NCBI GenBank assembly: GCA_003161835.1
Contig: PMNO01000601.1
Location: 1-5,792, forward strand
DNA length: 5,792 nt
Reading direction: 5' to 3'
From: Myxococcales bacterium
Lineage (GTDB): Bacteria; Myxococcota_A; Polyangia; Fen-1088
Position 1 is the stretch's first letter. The number at the start of each line of letters is the position of its first letter. A program made the position numbers and the translations under genes. This document shows, in pieces, positions 5,539 through 5,792 of this stretch. The notes under the pieces were generated by a model. That model was given only the letters and a program-made list of their open reading frames with translations, did not search any database and was not told the origin of the DNA.

Positions 5539-5792
5539 ATGCTGAACGACGTGATCAAGGAACTACAGGCGAACCTCGACAAGGGAATCGAGGCCTTCAA
5601 ACGCGATCTGTCCAAGGTGCGAACCGGCCGAGCCAACCTGGCGATCCTGGACGGTGTCCGGGTGGACTACTACGGAACGTCGACCCCGCTCAATCAGATC
5701 GCGTCGTTGAACGTGGCCGATCCGCGGCTGATCACCATCAAACCCTGGGAGCGATCCCTCATTCCCGAGATCGAAAAGGCGATTCGCGCCGG
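5539..5792 (+). CDS. frr: Ribosome recycling factor (partial, 3' end beyond window)
   Basis: Frr (RRF) works with EF-G to split the post-termination ribosome complex in the cytoplasm. The first 84 codons are visible, followed by two bases of the next codon, and the frame is open at the window edge. The protein begins MLNDVIKELQANLDKGIEAF. The family signatures are plain: the first long helix leading into LSKVRTGRANLAILDG, then VDYYGTSTPLNQIASLNV (the small beta domain) and ITIKPWERSLIPEIEKAI. The normal protein has about 185 residues, so just under half is present. The start is fixed by the GAGGAGA ribosome-binding site. It follows pyrH by 91 bp on the same strand, the usual pyrH-frr order, and probably shares its transcript in part, subject to the hairpin at 5491-5513. 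No unusual residues seen in the visible part. Confidence 0.97.
   Translation, partial: MLNDVIKELQANLDKGIEAFKRDLSKVRTGRANLAILDGVRVDYYGTSTPLNQIASLNVADPRLITIKPWERSLIPEIEKAIRA

Noticed and set aside
1..5792. Mobile element, CRISPR, toxin-antitoxin or defence genes.
   Set aside because: I found no transposase or integrase motifs, no terminal inverted repeats, no regularly spaced repeats and no nuclease or toxin signatures in any supported frame.

Overview
This is a high-G+C, densely coding window that looks like chromosome from a myxobacterium or close relative (Myxococcota, formerly Deltaproteobacteria). The evidence is the strong G/C bias at third codon positions, a C-terminal cysteine-rich segment resembling the Myxococcus-type disulfide repeat (CGDG...GEDCD...CSATC), and Cys-rich lipoproteins beginning CGG(D/N)P-x-GSW, a style I associate with myxobacteria. 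No tRNA, rRNA, CRISPR array, insertion sequence or integrase was seen.

Layout, left to right. (1) 1-96: the last 31 codons of a gene entering from the left (+), possibly an esterase. (2) 172-1002 (+): a Cys-rich lipoprotein, here called A. (3) 1026-2468 (+): a large outer-membrane beta-barrel, most like DcaP-type porins. (4) 2482-3393 (-): a second lipoprotein, B, clearly homologous to A and convergent with the porin across only 13 bp. (5) 3468-4433 (-): a single-pass membrane protein with a C-terminal discoidin (F5/8 type C) domain, lying directly upstream of lipoprotein B on the same strand. (6) A 108-bp divergent intergenic region. (7) 4542-5447 (+): pyrH, UMP kinase, with a possible N-terminal extension of about 50 residues. 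(8) 5539 to the window edge (+): frr, ribosome recycling factor, truncated by the window end.

The right third is housekeeping. PyrH makes UDP for nucleotide and RNA synthesis, Frr recycles ribosomes after termination, and their adjacency is widely conserved. The rpsB-tsf genes that often precede pyrH are not immediately upstream. The left two thirds are an envelope cluster: two paralogous lipoproteins in opposite orientation flank a porin, followed by a membrane-anchored carbohydrate-binding-like protein. All four are predicted to be exported or membrane-anchored. A joint function is inference from position only.

The most interesting items are the paralogous lipoprotein pair around the porin (an apparently uncharacterised Cys-rich, possibly lipocalin-like family), the Cys-rich tail carried by only one paralog, the pyrH start/extension question, and a strong 10-bp hairpin between pyrH and frr. 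I see no convincing sign of a defence system or mobile element.
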